DNA of 64,000 nt from Gemmobacter sp. (GTDB lineage: Bacteria > Pseudomonadota > Alphaproteobacteria > Rhodobacterales > Rhodobacteraceae), in the NCBI RefSeq assembly GCF_034676705.1, contig NZ_JAUCBS010000005.1, positions 62,001-126,000 of the forward strand. Direction: 5' to 3'. Under the pieces are notes generated by a model that did no database searches, had not been told where the DNA came from, and saw only the letters and a list, made by a program, of their open reading frames with translations. Below are positions 47,240-55,977 of the stretch, one piece after another. Each line of letters begins with the position of its first letter. The stretch's first letter is position 1. A program made the translations under genes and the position numbers.

Positions 47240-48429
47240 GCGTCTCTCCTCAGCACCAGGGCGCTGGACATGCCCACGGGGCCGCTGGTGACCAGACAGG
47301 TTTCGGCGCCGGGTTTCTGCACATCGGCCGTGCCGCGCATCTGGCGCACACCTTCGACGATATGGTTCAGCCCGTGGACATAGCCGCCCGACATGTTCCC
47401 GCCATCGGTGTTGATCGGCACCCGCCCTCCGGCCGAAACGGCACCCGACTGGACAAAGGCCCCGCTTTCGCCCCGCCCGCACAGGCCATAGGCCTCGAGC
47501 TGCAACAGGATGGTGATGGTGAAGCAATCGTAAATCTGCGCCACGTCCATGTCCTGCGGCCCCAGCCCGGCGCGGGCCCACAGCCGTTCGGCCACGGGGC
47601 GGGCGGCCAGCGCCAGCGGATCGGTCCAGGTGATGGAGGGAAACATCATCCCCCCGCCGGTTCCCAATGCGGGGGCCTGCACGGTGGCGCGGATCAGGGC
47701 GGCGGGCTGGGCCAGATCGCGGGCGCGTTCGGCGGTGGTCACGATCACCGCTGCGCCGCCATCGGTTTCCAGGCAGCAATCGAACAGCCGCAGCGGGGTG
47801 GAAATCATCCGGCTGGCCAGATAGCCCGCCATGTCCAGCGGCTTGCCATGCATCTGGGCATGCGGCGTGCGGTTGGCATTGTCGCGGCACAGAATGGCGG
47901 TGGCGCCGAACTGTTCGTCGGTGGTGCCATACAGCGCCCGGTGCCGCTGGGCCAGCAGGGCGAAACTTTGCGGTGCGGTCAGCAGGCCATAGGGGGTGAA
48001 GAATTCGTCATAGCTGCCCAGCCCCCCCGCCTCGGCCCGGGGCGCGATGGCGGCGCCCAGCCGCCCTTCGGACCGGCCGTTCAGCGCGCGCCAGACCAGC
48101 ACATGCCGCGCCTGCCCCGAAAGGACGGCCGCCGCCGCCACGCCCACCATGGCGCAGGGGGCACCGCCGCCCACGCCCACATCGGCGGCGAAATTCACAT
48201 CCGGCAGCGCCAGCGCGCCGGCCATGGCGGCGCAGGTCGTCTGGTCCATGTCGCAGCGGACCAGACCGTCGATCTGGTCGGGCCGCAGCCCCGCATCGGC
48301 AATGGCTGCGCGCGCTGCATCGGCGGCCAGCGCCAGCGCGCTGCGCCCGGAATCGCGCGAAAACTCTGTCCGGCCTATCCCCGCGATCGCGCATCTGTCG
48401 CGGAAGGCTGCGTAATCCTGTGCGGTCAT
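47236..48429 (-). CDS. SCP2-thiolase-fold protein without the usual Cys/His pair (possible retro-aldolase)
   Basis: This 397-residue protein has the lipid-transfer/thiolase pattern (CAIAGIGRTEFSRDSGR, LETDGGAAVIVT, QIYDCFTITILLQLE, INTDGGNMSGGYVHG). At the nucleophile position it has VGGGAPC-A instead of N-x-C-x-S-G, and the GHP-x-G motif is replaced by GGNMSGG, so thiolase chemistry is doubtful. The retained tyrosines (IYDCF and GGYVHG) agree with Ltp2-type aldolases. It is coupled with the DUF35 gene by ATGA and leads the four-gene operon. It is divergent from the SDR at 48580, with a palindrome in between. Confidence 0.85.
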   Translation of the reverse strand: MTAQDYAAFRDRCAIAGIGRTEFSRDSGRSALALAADAARAAIADAGLRPDQIDGLVRCDMDQTTCAAMAGALALPDVNFAADVGVGGGAPCAMVGVAAAAVLSGQARHVLVWRALNGRSEGRLGAAIAPRAEAGGLGSYDEFFTPYGLLTAPQSFALLAQRHRALYGTTDEQFGATAILCRDNANRTPHAQMHGKPLDMAGYLASRMISTPLRLFDCCLETDGGAAVIVTTAERARDLAQPAALIRATVQAPALGTGGGMMFPSITWTDPLALAARPVAERLWARAGLGPQDMDVAQIYDCFTITILLQLEAYGLCGRGESGAFVQSGAVSAGGRVPINTDGGNMSGGYVHGLNHIVEGVRQMRGTADVQKPGAETCLVTSGPVGMSSALVLRRDA

Positions 48430-48525
48430 CCCCTGCCCATCCTGACCCGGGCCACAAACTGCCCCGCCTGGGACCAGAGCCTATCCGCCCCGGCGCGTAA
48501 ACCATCACTCAGGCTAGGTTGACCA

Positions 48526-48541
48526 ATTCCTGATCATGAAT
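48526..48541. promoter_or_regulatory. Palindromic operator inside the promoter of the 48580 operon
   Basis: ATTCCTGATCATGAAT, 7 of 8 base pairs symmetric. It fills the spacer between TTGACC (48519-48524) and TAGCCT (48541-48546). A second copy lies at 56868. Confidence 0.6.
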
Positions 48542-48579
48542 AGCCTTGGACAGGACAGGAGCGAGACAGGAACCAGGCC

Positions 48580-49326
48580 ATGAGCGACGATGCCTTCGAC
48601 TTTACCGGACGGGTGGTGGTGATCACCGGGGCCAGCCGGGGCCTTGGCCGCGCCATGGCGCTGGGGTTTGCCCGGCGGGGCGCCGATGTGGTGGTCTCCA
48701 GCCGCAAGGCCGAGGCCTGCGCCGAAGTGGTGGCCGAGATTGCGGCACTGGGGGCGCGGGCGGTGGCGGTGCCCTGCCATGTCGGCGAATGGGCCGGGCT
48801 GGAAGGGTTGATCGACGGCGCGCTGTCGGCCTTTGGCCGCATCGACACGCTGGTGAACAACGCCGGCATCGCCCCCACGGCGCCGAACTCGCTGGAGACG
48901 ACCGAGGCCTTGTTCGACAAGACCTTTGCCGTGAACACCAAGGGGCCGTTCCGCCTGTCGGCGCTGGCGCGGCCGCATCTGGCAAAGACGCGCGGCAGCA
49001 TCATCAACGTCACCAGCATCGGCGCCGAACGCCCCGATCCGGCCTATCCGGTCTATGCGGCGGCCAAGGGGGCGCTGAACATCCTGACCCGCGCGCAGGC
49101 GATGGAATTCGGCCCCGAGGTGCGGGTGAACGCCATCATGGCCGGCCCGTTCTGGACCGATATCGCCAAGGGCTGGCGCGACGATTACGATGCCAACGCC
49201 CCGTCAGCCGCCCGCCGCATGGGCCGCCCGGACGAGGTGGTGACCTCGGCCCTTTACCTCGCCTCGCCGCAATCGGCCTATGTCACCGGCGCGATCCTGC
49301 GTGTCGATGGCGGCGTGATCCTGTGA
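48580..49326 (+). CDS. SDR-family oxidoreductase, first gene of the 48580-55045 operon
   Basis: This 248-residue classical SDR has TGASRGLG, Ser-Arg-Lys after strand 2 (VVSSRKAE, NADP type), NNAG, S in NVTSIGA with YAAAK, and VDGGVIL. It heads a plus-strand operon of seven genes: SDR, small unknown, CoA ligase, crotonase-fold protein, CaiB-type protein, amidohydrolase and GntR regulator. It could act as a 3-oxoacyl-CoA reductase or hydroxyacyl dehydrogenase. Confidence 0.9.
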   Translation: MSDDAFDFTGRVVVITGASRGLGRAMALGFARRGADVVVSSRKAEACAEVVAEIAALGARAVAVPCHVGEWAGLEGLIDGALSAFGRIDTLVNNAGIAPTAPNSLETTEALFDKTFAVNTKGPFRLSALARPHLAKTRGSIINVTSIGAERPDPAYPVYAAAKGALNILTRAQAMEFGPEVRVNAIMAGPFWTDIAKGWRDDYDANAPSAARRMGRPDEVVTSALYLASPQSAYVTGAILRVDGGVIL

Positions 49327-49342
49327 CCCGGAGGATTTGTGC

Positions 49343-49648
49343 ATGACACTGAAGCCCGGAAGCCGCTGGAAAAGCACCACCTGCACGGCCGAGGCCGTGG
49401 TGGTGCGTCCGGCGCAGACCGCCGGCCTGCCGCAATGCGGTGGGCATGATATGGTGCCCTTGGGCGAGGTGGCGCAGGACCAGCCCGCCCGCGATGGCTT
49501 TGCCAATGGCTGCGCGGTGGGCAAACGCTACCGCGATGCGGCCAGCGGGCTGGAACTGCTGTGCACCAGGGCAGGGCAAGGCACGCTGAGCTTTGGCGGC
49601 GCCGTGCTGGCCATGGTGGAAACCAAACAACTGCCATCGTCGGATTAG
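49343..49648 (+). CDS. Small conserved-looking protein of unknown function in front of the CoA ligase
   Basis: This 101-residue soluble protein begins MTLKPGSRWKSTTCTAEAVVV and contains QCGGHDMVPLG and a KRYRDAASGLELLCTRAG block. Cysteines are at about 15, 34, 55 and 73; they could bind a metal but show no classic motif. The start at 49343 is chosen for GGAGGA 7 bases upstream. It is 3 bases from the CoA ligase gene and must be co-translated with it. I remember small proteins with a similar KPG-x-R-x-KS-x-x-C opening beside fadD-like ligases in actinobacteria, but I cannot assign a function. Confidence 0.72.
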   Translation: MTLKPGSRWKSTTCTAEAVVVRPAQTAGLPQCGGHDMVPLGEVAQDQPARDGFANGCAVGKRYRDAASGLELLCTRAGQGTLSFGGAVLAMVETKQLPSSD

Positions 49649-49651
49649 GCC

Positions 49652-51127
49652 ATGCGCATTCCGCTGTTGCTGGATCTGGCGGCCGATACGCTGGGCGACC
49701 GCATTGCGATTGATGGCGATGCCGGGTCGCTAAGCTATGACGGCCTGCGCGCCGCTGCCCGGGGCTTTGCGGTGCGGCTGTCTGACTGCCCCGTGGCGAC
49801 GGTCGGCTATCTGGGCGTCAACGCGCCGGCCCTGCCGGTGGCGCTGTTCGGGGCGGCCATGGCGGGCCTGCCCTTTGCGCCGCTGAACTACCGGCTGACC
49901 GACGATGCCCTGCGCGCGCTGGCGGCCCGGCTGGCCCCCGCGCTGATCGTGGCGGATGATGATATGGCCCCCCGGCTGGCCGGGCTGGATGGCATCACCG
50001 TGCTGCCCCGATCCGCCCTGATGGCGCTGCAACCGTCCGACCTGCCCCCGCCCGATCCCGAAGGCGCCGAGACCGCCGTTCTGCTGTTCACCAGCGGCAC
50101 CACCGGCGCGCCCAAGGCGGCGCTGCTGGGCCATGCCAACCTGACGGCCTATGTCATGGGCAGCGTCGAATTTGCCGGCGCCGGCGCCGACGAGGCAACG
50201 CTGGTCAGCGTGCCGCCCTATCATATTGCCGGGATCTCGGCCCTGCTGTCGTCGGTCTGGGCCGGGCGGCGCATCGTGCAGCTGCCGGCGTTCGATCCGG
50301 TGGCATGGGTCGATGCGGTGGTGCGGCATGGGGTGACCCATGCCATGGTGGTGCCCACCATGCTGGCCCGCATCCTGGATGCGCGGGGCGATGTGCCCCT
50401 GCCCAGCCTGCGCGCGCTGGCCAGTGGCGGCGGCCGGATGCCCCGCCCGCTGATCGAACGCGCCTTGCAGGTGTTGCCGCAGGTGGCCTTTGCCAATGCC
50501 TATGGGCTGACGGAAACCAGTTCCACCATTGCCGTCCTTGGCCCCGAAGACCATGCCGCCGCCCGGATGGGCGATCCGCTGGCGCGCGCACGGCTGGACT
50601 CGGTCGGCCAGCCGCTGCCCGGGGTGCAGGTGGAAATCCGCGATGCCCACGGCCGCCCCTGTTCCCCCGGAGAGCCGGGCGAGGTCTGGGTGCGTGGCGA
50701 TCAGGTCTCGGGCCGCTATGACGGCCGCAGCGTGACCGATGCGGGCGGCTGGTTTCCCACCCGGGACCGAGGGTGGTTCGATGCGGGCGGCTATCTGTTT
50801 CTGGATGGCCGGTTGGACGATGTGATCGTGCGCGGCGGCGAAAACATCTCGCCCGGCGAGGTCGAGGATGCCTTGCGCAGCCATCCGGCGGTGGCTGATG
50901 CGGCGGTCGTGGGCGCGCCGGATGACCAGTGGGGGGAACGGGTGGTGGCCTTTGTCGTGCCGCGCGATGGGGCCCGGGTGGCGGAAGGTGACCTGCGCGA
51001 TCATGTCCGCCGCCTGCTGCGCAGCACCCGCGCGCCCGAAGCGGTGCATCTGCGCGACAGTCTGCCCTATAGCGAAACCGGCAAGCTGCTGCGCCGGGTG
51101 CTGCGCGATGAACTGGCCGGGGCCTGA
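49652..51127 (+). CDS. Acyl-CoA synthetase (AMP-forming)
   Basis: This 491-residue adenylate-forming ligase has LLFTSGTTGAPKAALLGH (P-loop), NAYGLTETSS, WFPTRDRGWFD, GGENISPGEVE and the catalytic lysine in YSETGKLLRR. It activates a free acid with ATP and CoA. It differs clearly from the ligase at 39831, so the window encodes at least two activation steps or substrates. It is 3 bases after the small unknown gene and 16 before the crotonase-fold gene. Confidence 0.92.
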   Translation: MRIPLLLDLAADTLGDRIAIDGDAGSLSYDGLRAAARGFAVRLSDCPVATVGYLGVNAPALPVALFGAAMAGLPFAPLNYRLTDDALRALAARLAPALIVADDDMAPRLAGLDGITVLPRSALMALQPSDLPPPDPEGAETAVLLFTSGTTGAPKAALLGHANLTAYVMGSVEFAGAGADEATLVSVPPYHIAGISALLSSVWAGRRIVQLPAFDPVAWVDAVVRHGVTHAMVVPTMLARILDARGDVPLPSLRALASGGGRMPRPLIERALQVLPQVAFANAYGLTETSSTIAVLGPEDHAAARMGDPLARARLDSVGQPLPGVQVEIRDAHGRPCSPGEPGEVWVRGDQVSGRYDGRSVTDAGGWFPTRDRGWFDAGGYLFLDGRLDDVIVRGGENISPGEVEDALRSHPAVADAAVVGAPDDQWGERVVAFVVPRDGARVAEGDLRDHVRRLLRSTRAPEAVHLRDSLPYSETGKLLRRVLRDELAGA

Positions 51128-51143
51128 TCCGGCCGCAGGGCCG

Positions 51144-52007
51144 ATGATCGTGCTGCATGGCGGGGGGGCGCTGCCCGATGCCGCCGGCACCGACCTGTGC
51201 CTGACCCGTCTGGCAGGGGCGCCCGCGCCTTGGGTGACGGTGCCCGATCCGGCCGCCGCGCAGGCGCGGGTGCTGCGGGCCTGCGCGGCGCAGCCCGTCG
51301 CCGCCGCCATCCTGCTGCGCCTGTTGCGCCTGACCGAGGGCATGGCGGCCGACCCGGCGCTGGAGGTGGAATCGCTCGCGTTTTCCACCCTGCTGGGCGG
51401 CGCGGGCTTTCGCGGCTGGTTGGCGCGGCGTGGGCCGGTGGCGGCTGGTCCGGTGCCGTCCGGTCCGGTGGGCTATGAACGGTCGGGCGATGCCGTGGTG
51501 TTGCGGATGATGGATCCGGCCAGTCACAACGCCCTGTCCACTATCATGCGCGATGCGCTGGTGGCGGCGCTGGATACCTGCCTTCTGGATCCGACGCTGC
51601 CGGTGGTCACCCTGACCGGCGGGGCGCGGGCGTTCTGTTCGGGCGGGGCGCTGGGGGAATTCGGCATGGCGACGGACCTTGCCGTGGCGCATCTGGTGCG
51701 GCGCGGGCAATCGGTGGCCGGGCGGTTGGCCGCCCTTGGCCCGCGTGGTCAGGCGGTGGTCGCGGGCGCCGCCATCGGCGCAGGGGCCGAGATTGCGGCG
51801 GCCGCCGCCCATGTCACCGCCCAGCCCGGCGCCTGGTTCCAGCTGCCGGAACTGGCGATGGGGCTGGTTCCCGGCGCGGGCGGCACCTGGTCCGTTCCCC
51901 GCCGCATTGGCCGCCAGCGCGCGGCATGGCTGATGCTGACCGGCCAGCGCATCGGCGCGGCGCAAGCGCTGGATTGGGGGTTGGTGGACCGGGTGGCTGC
52001 GCCATGA
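51144..52007 (+). CDS. Enoyl-CoA hydratase/isomerase family protein with extended N-terminus
   Basis: This 287-residue crotonase-fold protein has about 100 residues of low-similarity leader before the usual core. The core shows FCSGGALGEFG (oxyanion hole), GAGAEIAAAAA and FQLPELAMGLVPGAGG, with both glutamates. The first ~100 residues (LLRLLRLTEGM, ESLAFSTLLGG) resemble the C-terminal helices of crotonases, so the domain order may be permuted as in the next gene. The start at 51144 has GCAGGG in front. Its stop overlaps the CaiB-type gene by four bases. Confidence 0.85.
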   Translation: MIVLHGGGALPDAAGTDLCLTRLAGAPAPWVTVPDPAAAQARVLRACAAQPVAAAILLRLLRLTEGMAADPALEVESLAFSTLLGGAGFRGWLARRGPVAAGPVPSGPVGYERSGDAVVLRMMDPASHNALSTIMRDALVAALDTCLLDPTLPVVTLTGGARAFCSGGALGEFGMATDLAVAHLVRRGQSVAGRLAALGPRGQAVVAGAAIGAGAEIAAAAAHVTAQPGAWFQLPELAMGLVPGAGGTWSVPRRIGRQRAAWLMLTGQRIGAAQALDWGLVDRVAAP

Positions 52008-52960
52008 GCCGCCTTGCCCGGGCCGAGGCGCGTCTGGCCGCCCGCGTATCGCACTGGTCGGCGGCCATGGGTGCCAAGGTGGATCCGGTGCCGGGGCTTT
52101 GCACCCTGCGATCCGGTCTGCTGGGCCTGCCGGCCCCGGGCCGGGTGTCGGCCAACGGGTCGTGCCGGCTGATCCGCGCCGCCGATGGCTGGCTGGCGGT
52201 GAGCCTGCCGCGCCCTGCGGACCGCGATCTGGTGCCCGCCTTGCTGGGCCACCCCTGCGATACCGCCGATCCCTGGCCCGCGCTGGCCCGCGCCTTGCCC
52301 TGCCTGCCTGCCGCCGATGTGCTGGCGCAGGCCGCGCTGCTGGGGCTGGCGGTCACCCGGCTGGCCGAGGCCGGGCCCCGGCGCGCCGCCGCGCAGGGCA
52401 CACCCCGGTCATGGCACCGGGCGCCCGTGGTGGTCGATCTGTCGTCGCTTTGGGCCGGGCCGCTGTGCGGGGCGCTGCTGGCACAGGCGGGGTGCGATGT
52501 GCTGAAGATCGACAGCCTTCAGCGCCCCGACACCACCGCCGTCCGGTCGGCCCCGTTCGATGCCGTGCTGAACGGGGCCAAGCGGCACTGGCGGATGGAT
52601 GCGGCCAGCCCCGAGGATCAGGCGCAGCTGCGCGGCCTGCTGGCCGGCGCCGATATCGTGCTGACCAGCGCCCGGCCGCGTGCGCTGGACTGGCTGGCTG
52701 CCTGCTTGCCCGCCACCTGCCTGTGGGTCGCGATCCGCGCCCATGCCGACCCCGCCCGCATCGGCTTTGGCGACGATTGCGCGGTGGCGGGCGGGCTGGT
52801 GGACTGGGCGGATGGCCCGGTCTTTGCCGGCGATGCGGCAGCCGACCCGCTGACCGGACTTGCCGCCGCCGCCGCCGCCTTTCGCGGGCTGGCGTTGGGG
52901 CAAGGCGGGCGGATCGACCTTGCGCTGTCCACCGTCGCCGCAGGGGCCGCCCATGCCTAG
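52004..52960 (+). CDS. CaiB/BaiF-type CoA-transferase domain, apparently circularly permuted
   Basis: In this 318-residue protein (family usually about 400) the part that normally opens the fold (VVDLSSLWAGPLCGALLAQAG then VLKID) begins near residue 146. The first 130 residues (GSCRLIRAADGWLAVSLPRP, LVPALLGHPC) look like the small domain that normally closes the family. The C-terminus ends with ADPLTGLAAAAAAF and GQGGRIDLALST, which holds a candidate catalytic Asp. It would move CoA between acids, or racemise. It is coupled by ATGA to the crotonase gene and overlaps the next gene by 8 bases. Confidence 0.8.
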   Translation: MSRLARAEARLAARVSHWSAAMGAKVDPVPGLCTLRSGLLGLPAPGRVSANGSCRLIRAADGWLAVSLPRPADRDLVPALLGHPCDTADPWPALARALPCLPAADVLAQAALLGLAVTRLAEAGPRRAAAQGTPRSWHRAPVVVDLSSLWAGPLCGALLAQAGCDVLKIDSLQRPDTTAVRSAPFDAVLNGAKRHWRMDAASPEDQAQLRGLLAGADIVLTSARPRALDWLAACLPATCLWVAIRAHADPARIGFGDDCAVAGGLVDWADGPVFAGDAAADPLTGLAAAAAAFRGLALGQGGRIDLALSTVAAGAAHA

Positions 52961-54317
52961 GCCGCTGGTCCTGAGCAACCTGACCGACAGCCGGGGCCGG
53001 CCATTCGATGCCGTGGCGGCCGGCGGGCGGCTGTGGCTGCGCGGCTATCCGGCCGATGGCCTGCGCCGGCTGGATGCGCAGGGCGGCCGCCTGCTGCCGG
53101 GGCTGGTCGATCACCATATCCACCTGATGGCCACGGCGGCGGCGCGCATGGCGGTGGATCTGTCGGACCTTGCGCCCGACAGCCCCGCCCTTGGCCCCCG
53201 CCTGCGCGCGGCGGCCACCCGTGGCCCGGTGCGCGCCATCGGGCTGGACGGCGCCGACCGCCTGGATGCCGCCGCGCTGGACCGGATCCTGCCTGACCTG
53301 CCCCTGCGGGTGCAGGCGCGCACCGGCGGGCTGTGGGTACTGAACCGCTCCGCCCTGGCAGAGCTTGGCCCCGACCTTCCCCCGGCGGTCGAGCGTGGCC
53401 CCGATGGCCGGCCCACCGGCCGCATCTGGCGCGGCGATGCCCTGTTGCGCCGCGCGGGGCCGCCGCCAAACCTGTCGGCGCTGGGGGCCGATCTGGCCCG
53501 CCATGGCCTGACCGCCCTGACCGATGCCAGCGTGACCACCGATGCGGCACAGGCCGATGCCATCGCCCGCGCCGGCCTGCCCCAGCGCCTGACGCTGATG
53601 TCGGGTGGCGCGTTGCCAGCGGATCCGCGCTGGCAGGTCGGCCCGGTCAAGCTGGTGCCGGACGACCGTGACCTGCCATCGCTGGACGCTATGGCCGCCG
53701 CAATCGCCGCAGCCCGCGCACAGGGCCGCAATGTGGCGGTGCATTGCGTAACGCATGCCGAACTGGCCCTGACCCTGGCCGCGCTGGCCACCGCCGGATC
53801 CCTGCCCGGCGACCGGATCGAACATGGCGCCCTGATCGGGGCCGACGCCCTGCCGGTGATCGCGGGCCTTGGCCTGACCGTGGTGGCGAACCCGGGCTTT
53901 GTGCTGGCCCGGGGCGACCGCTGGCTGGATCAGGTGGACCGGGCCGACCGACCCGACCTGTGCCGCCTGTCCAGCCTGATCGCCGCCGGCATCCCGCTGC
54001 TGGCCGGGTCGGACGCGCCCTATGGCCCGGTGAACCCGTGGGAGATCATCCGCGCCGCCTGCACCCGCCAGACCGCCGCTGGCGCGTCGCTTGGCCGCTC
54101 CGAGGCGCTGGCGCCCGAGGCTGCGCTGGCCCTGCACCTGCCGCCCGGTGGCCCCGACCCGGCCCACGGCGCCCCTGCCGATCTGGTGATCCTGCGGCTC
54201 GACGCCCGCATGGGCGCCGATCCCGACCCGGTTGCCCATACCCTGATCGGCGGCACCCCCGTTTACAGCCGCGCCGCGCCCGCGCATCCTGCCCCCGTTC
54301 CCGGAGTGCCCGCATGA
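52953..54317 (+). CDS. Amidohydrolase family protein (YtcJ-like)
   Basis: This 454-residue metal-dependent hydrolase has the first metal motif GLVDHHIHLM (HxH), a later VAVHCVTHAEL, RIEHGAL and the metal Asp in LAGSDAPYGP, with a C-terminal GAPADLVILRLD strand as in the YtcJ/N-acyl-hydrolase group. It would hydrolyse an amide or cyclic amide bond, which suggests that the pathway's starting compound may be a conjugate. The start at 52953 overlaps the CaiB-type gene by 8 bases, and the stop overlaps the regulator gene (ATGA). Confidence 0.87.
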   Translation: MPRPLVLSNLTDSRGRPFDAVAAGGRLWLRGYPADGLRRLDAQGGRLLPGLVDHHIHLMATAAARMAVDLSDLAPDSPALGPRLRAAATRGPVRAIGLDGADRLDAAALDRILPDLPLRVQARTGGLWVLNRSALAELGPDLPPAVERGPDGRPTGRIWRGDALLRRAGPPPNLSALGADLARHGLTALTDASVTTDAAQADAIARAGLPQRLTLMSGGALPADPRWQVGPVKLVPDDRDLPSLDAMAAAIAAARAQGRNVAVHCVTHAELALTLAALATAGSLPGDRIEHGALIGADALPVIAGLGLTVVANPGFVLARGDRWLDQVDRADRPDLCRLSSLIAAGIPLLAGSDAPYGPVNPWEIIRAACTRQTAAGASLGRSEALAPEAALALHLPPGGPDPAHGAPADLVILRLDARMGADPDPVAHTLIGGTPVYSRAAPAHPAPVPGVPA

Positions 54318-55045
54318 CCCGATCCGATCCCGCCCGCCCCCGTGGCCGCAAACGCGCCGAACAGGTCGCCTTCGGTCTGGTGCAGGATATCGTCGCCCGT
54401 GGCCAGCACGCCGGCGACAAGCTCCCGCACGAGGCGGAATTGCTGGCGGAATACGGTGTCAGCCGATCCTCGCTGCGCGAGGCGCTGCGCTTGCTCGAGG
54501 TGCAGGGCCTGGTCACCATCCGCCCCGGCCCCGGCAGCGGAACCGAGGTGGGCGGCATCGACCCGGCCAATCTGGCCAGCACGCTGGTGCTGTATCTGAT
54601 GATGCAGCGCGTCAACATGGACCAGCTGCTGGACGCCTGGGGCATGGTGGAACCGCTGCTGGCCGATCTGGCCGCGCGCAACCCCGACCGCGCGCGGGTG
54701 CGCGCGCTGATGGACCCGTTCGCCACCGGCGCCGTCCGGCAGGACCGGGCGCCGGCCAGCGGGCTGGCCTTTCACGAGGCGGTGGCGGATCTGTCGGGCA
54801 ATCCGGTGCTGAACCTGGTGCTGGGCGCGGTGGGGGTGCTGGTCACCGATCAGGTCCGCACCGGGGCGCGCGATTTCCGCCTGTCCGACGCCACCGTCGA
54901 TGCGCACGAGGCGATTGCCGATGCGATCCTGGCCGGCGACGGCCCCGGCGCGGCCGCCGCGATGCGCCGGCACCTGGACGAGGTGAAGCAGGAAATCCGC
55001 CAGGCGCTGCCCGGCTATCACCGCAACATCTACCTGCCGGACTGA
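54314..55045 (+). CDS. GntR-family regulator with FCD domain
   Basis: This 243-residue FadR-type regulator has a winged helix at about 15-80 (LPHEAELLAEYGVSRSSLREALRLLEVQGLVTIRPG) and an all-helical FCD effector domain. FCD proteins bind organic acids, often with a metal held by Asp/His residues (here LAFHEAVAD and VDAHEAIADAI are candidates). It is the last gene of the 48580 operon and coupled to the amidohydrolase by ATGA, so it probably controls that operon. Its operator is not identified; the palindrome at 48526 is one option. Confidence 0.9.
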   Translation: MTRSDPARPRGRKRAEQVAFGLVQDIVARGQHAGDKLPHEAELLAEYGVSRSSLREALRLLEVQGLVTIRPGPGSGTEVGGIDPANLASTLVLYLMMQRVNMDQLLDAWGMVEPLLADLAARNPDRARVRALMDPFATGAVRQDRAPASGLAFHEAVADLSGNPVLNLVLGAVGVLVTDQVRTGARDFRLSDATVDAHEAIADAILAGDGPGAAAAMRRHLDEVKQEIRQALPGYHRNIYLPD

Positions 55046-55051
55046 TGGCGC

Positions 55052-55798
55052 TCAGGCGCTGTAGCCACCATCGGTGCCGATGATCTGCCCGCTGATATCT
55101 GCCGCCACCGGCGTGGTCAGGAACGCCGCCAGCGCGGCAATGGTCTGCGGGTTGTTCAGCCGGGGCAGCGGCGTGTCGGTGACAAAGGTTTCGACCAGCT
55201 TGCGCTTGTAAGGCGGCAGGGCGGAAATGTCGGCCAGCTTGTCGGTATCGACCACGCCGGGTGCAATGCCGTTCACCCGCACGTTCAGCGGCCCGGCATC
55301 GCGCGCCATCTGGCGGATCATCCCGGCGACAGCGGTCTTGGAAATGCTGGACATGCCGTCATAGATCGCCGTCCGCATCACCGCCGCCGTCAGGAACACC
55401 ACCACCGCCCCGCCGCCCCGTGCCGCCAGCAGGCGGGTGGCAGCCTGAAGGATATGGAAGGTGCCGAACACATCCACCTCGACGATGCGGCGGAAATCGG
55501 CCTCCTCGGCCTCATACAGCGGGCAGACGGGAAACGGCGCGCCATTGGCCGAGACAACCGCCGACAGCCCGAAATCAGCATCCGCCCCGCCCAGAAACCG
55601 CCCCACCGCCCCGGCATCGCGCACATCCACCTGCGCGGCCGAGACCTCGTGCCCCTCGGTCCGCAGCGCGGCGACCAGCGCTGCGGCCTGATCCCCCTTG
55701 GAATGATACGCAAAGCGCACCGGCCCCTGCGCCGCCAGATGGCGCACCACCTGTTCGCCCAACCGCCCGCTGCCCCCGAATACCGCTGTGCCGCCCAT
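55052..55798 (-). CDS. Divergent SDR-fold protein lacking the catalytic Tyr
   Basis: This 248-residue Rossmann protein has FGGSGRLG near the N-terminus (a shifted glycine motif), SANGA in place of NNAG, and the end TDGGYSA. At the active site it has Thr137 (in FLTAAVM) and Lys154, but the Tyr position is Ser150 (MSSISKTA), so normal SDR catalysis is unlikely; a nearby Tyr146 might substitute. The start at 55798 has AGGGGGGATC upstream. It is convergent with the GntR gene (6-base gap). A non-enzymatic or unusual role is possible. Confidence 0.78.
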   Translation of the reverse strand: MGGTAVFGGSGRLGEQVVRHLAAQGPVRFAYHSKGDQAAALVAALRTEGHEVSAAQVDVRDAGAVGRFLGGADADFGLSAVVSANGAPFPVCPLYEAEEADFRRIVEVDVFGTFHILQAATRLLAARGGGAVVVFLTAAVMRTAIYDGMSSISKTAVAGMIRQMARDAGPLNVRVNGIAPGVVDTDKLADISALPPYKRKLVETFVTDTPLPRLNNPQTIAALAAFLTTPVAADISGQIIGTDGGYSA

Positions 55799-55884
55799 GC
55801 CCGATCCCCCCTGCCGGTTCCCAGGGCAAGTATCGCGCATCCGGCCCCCGGCCTCACCTCGCCATTGTCACAGGGACGGGGCTG

Positions 55885-55918
55885 GCATTCACCTTGCCCA
55901 AATACCCCGGGGGGCAGG
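55885..55918 (-). repeat. Rhodobacteraceae-type intergenic repeat, copy 3
   Basis: On the minus strand, GCCCCCCGGGGTATTTGGGC and AAGGTGAATGC follow GC-rich hairpins in 55920-55976. It shares the GGTATTTGG core and purine tail with the copies at 29011 and 34980. The rest of the 55799-55977 gap shows nothing else. Confidence 0.55.
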
Positions 55919-55977
55919 CATGACAGCCGCGCCTGGCGCGCCGCCAACCCGGGGGGCAGGGCCCCCCGCCGCGCGCC

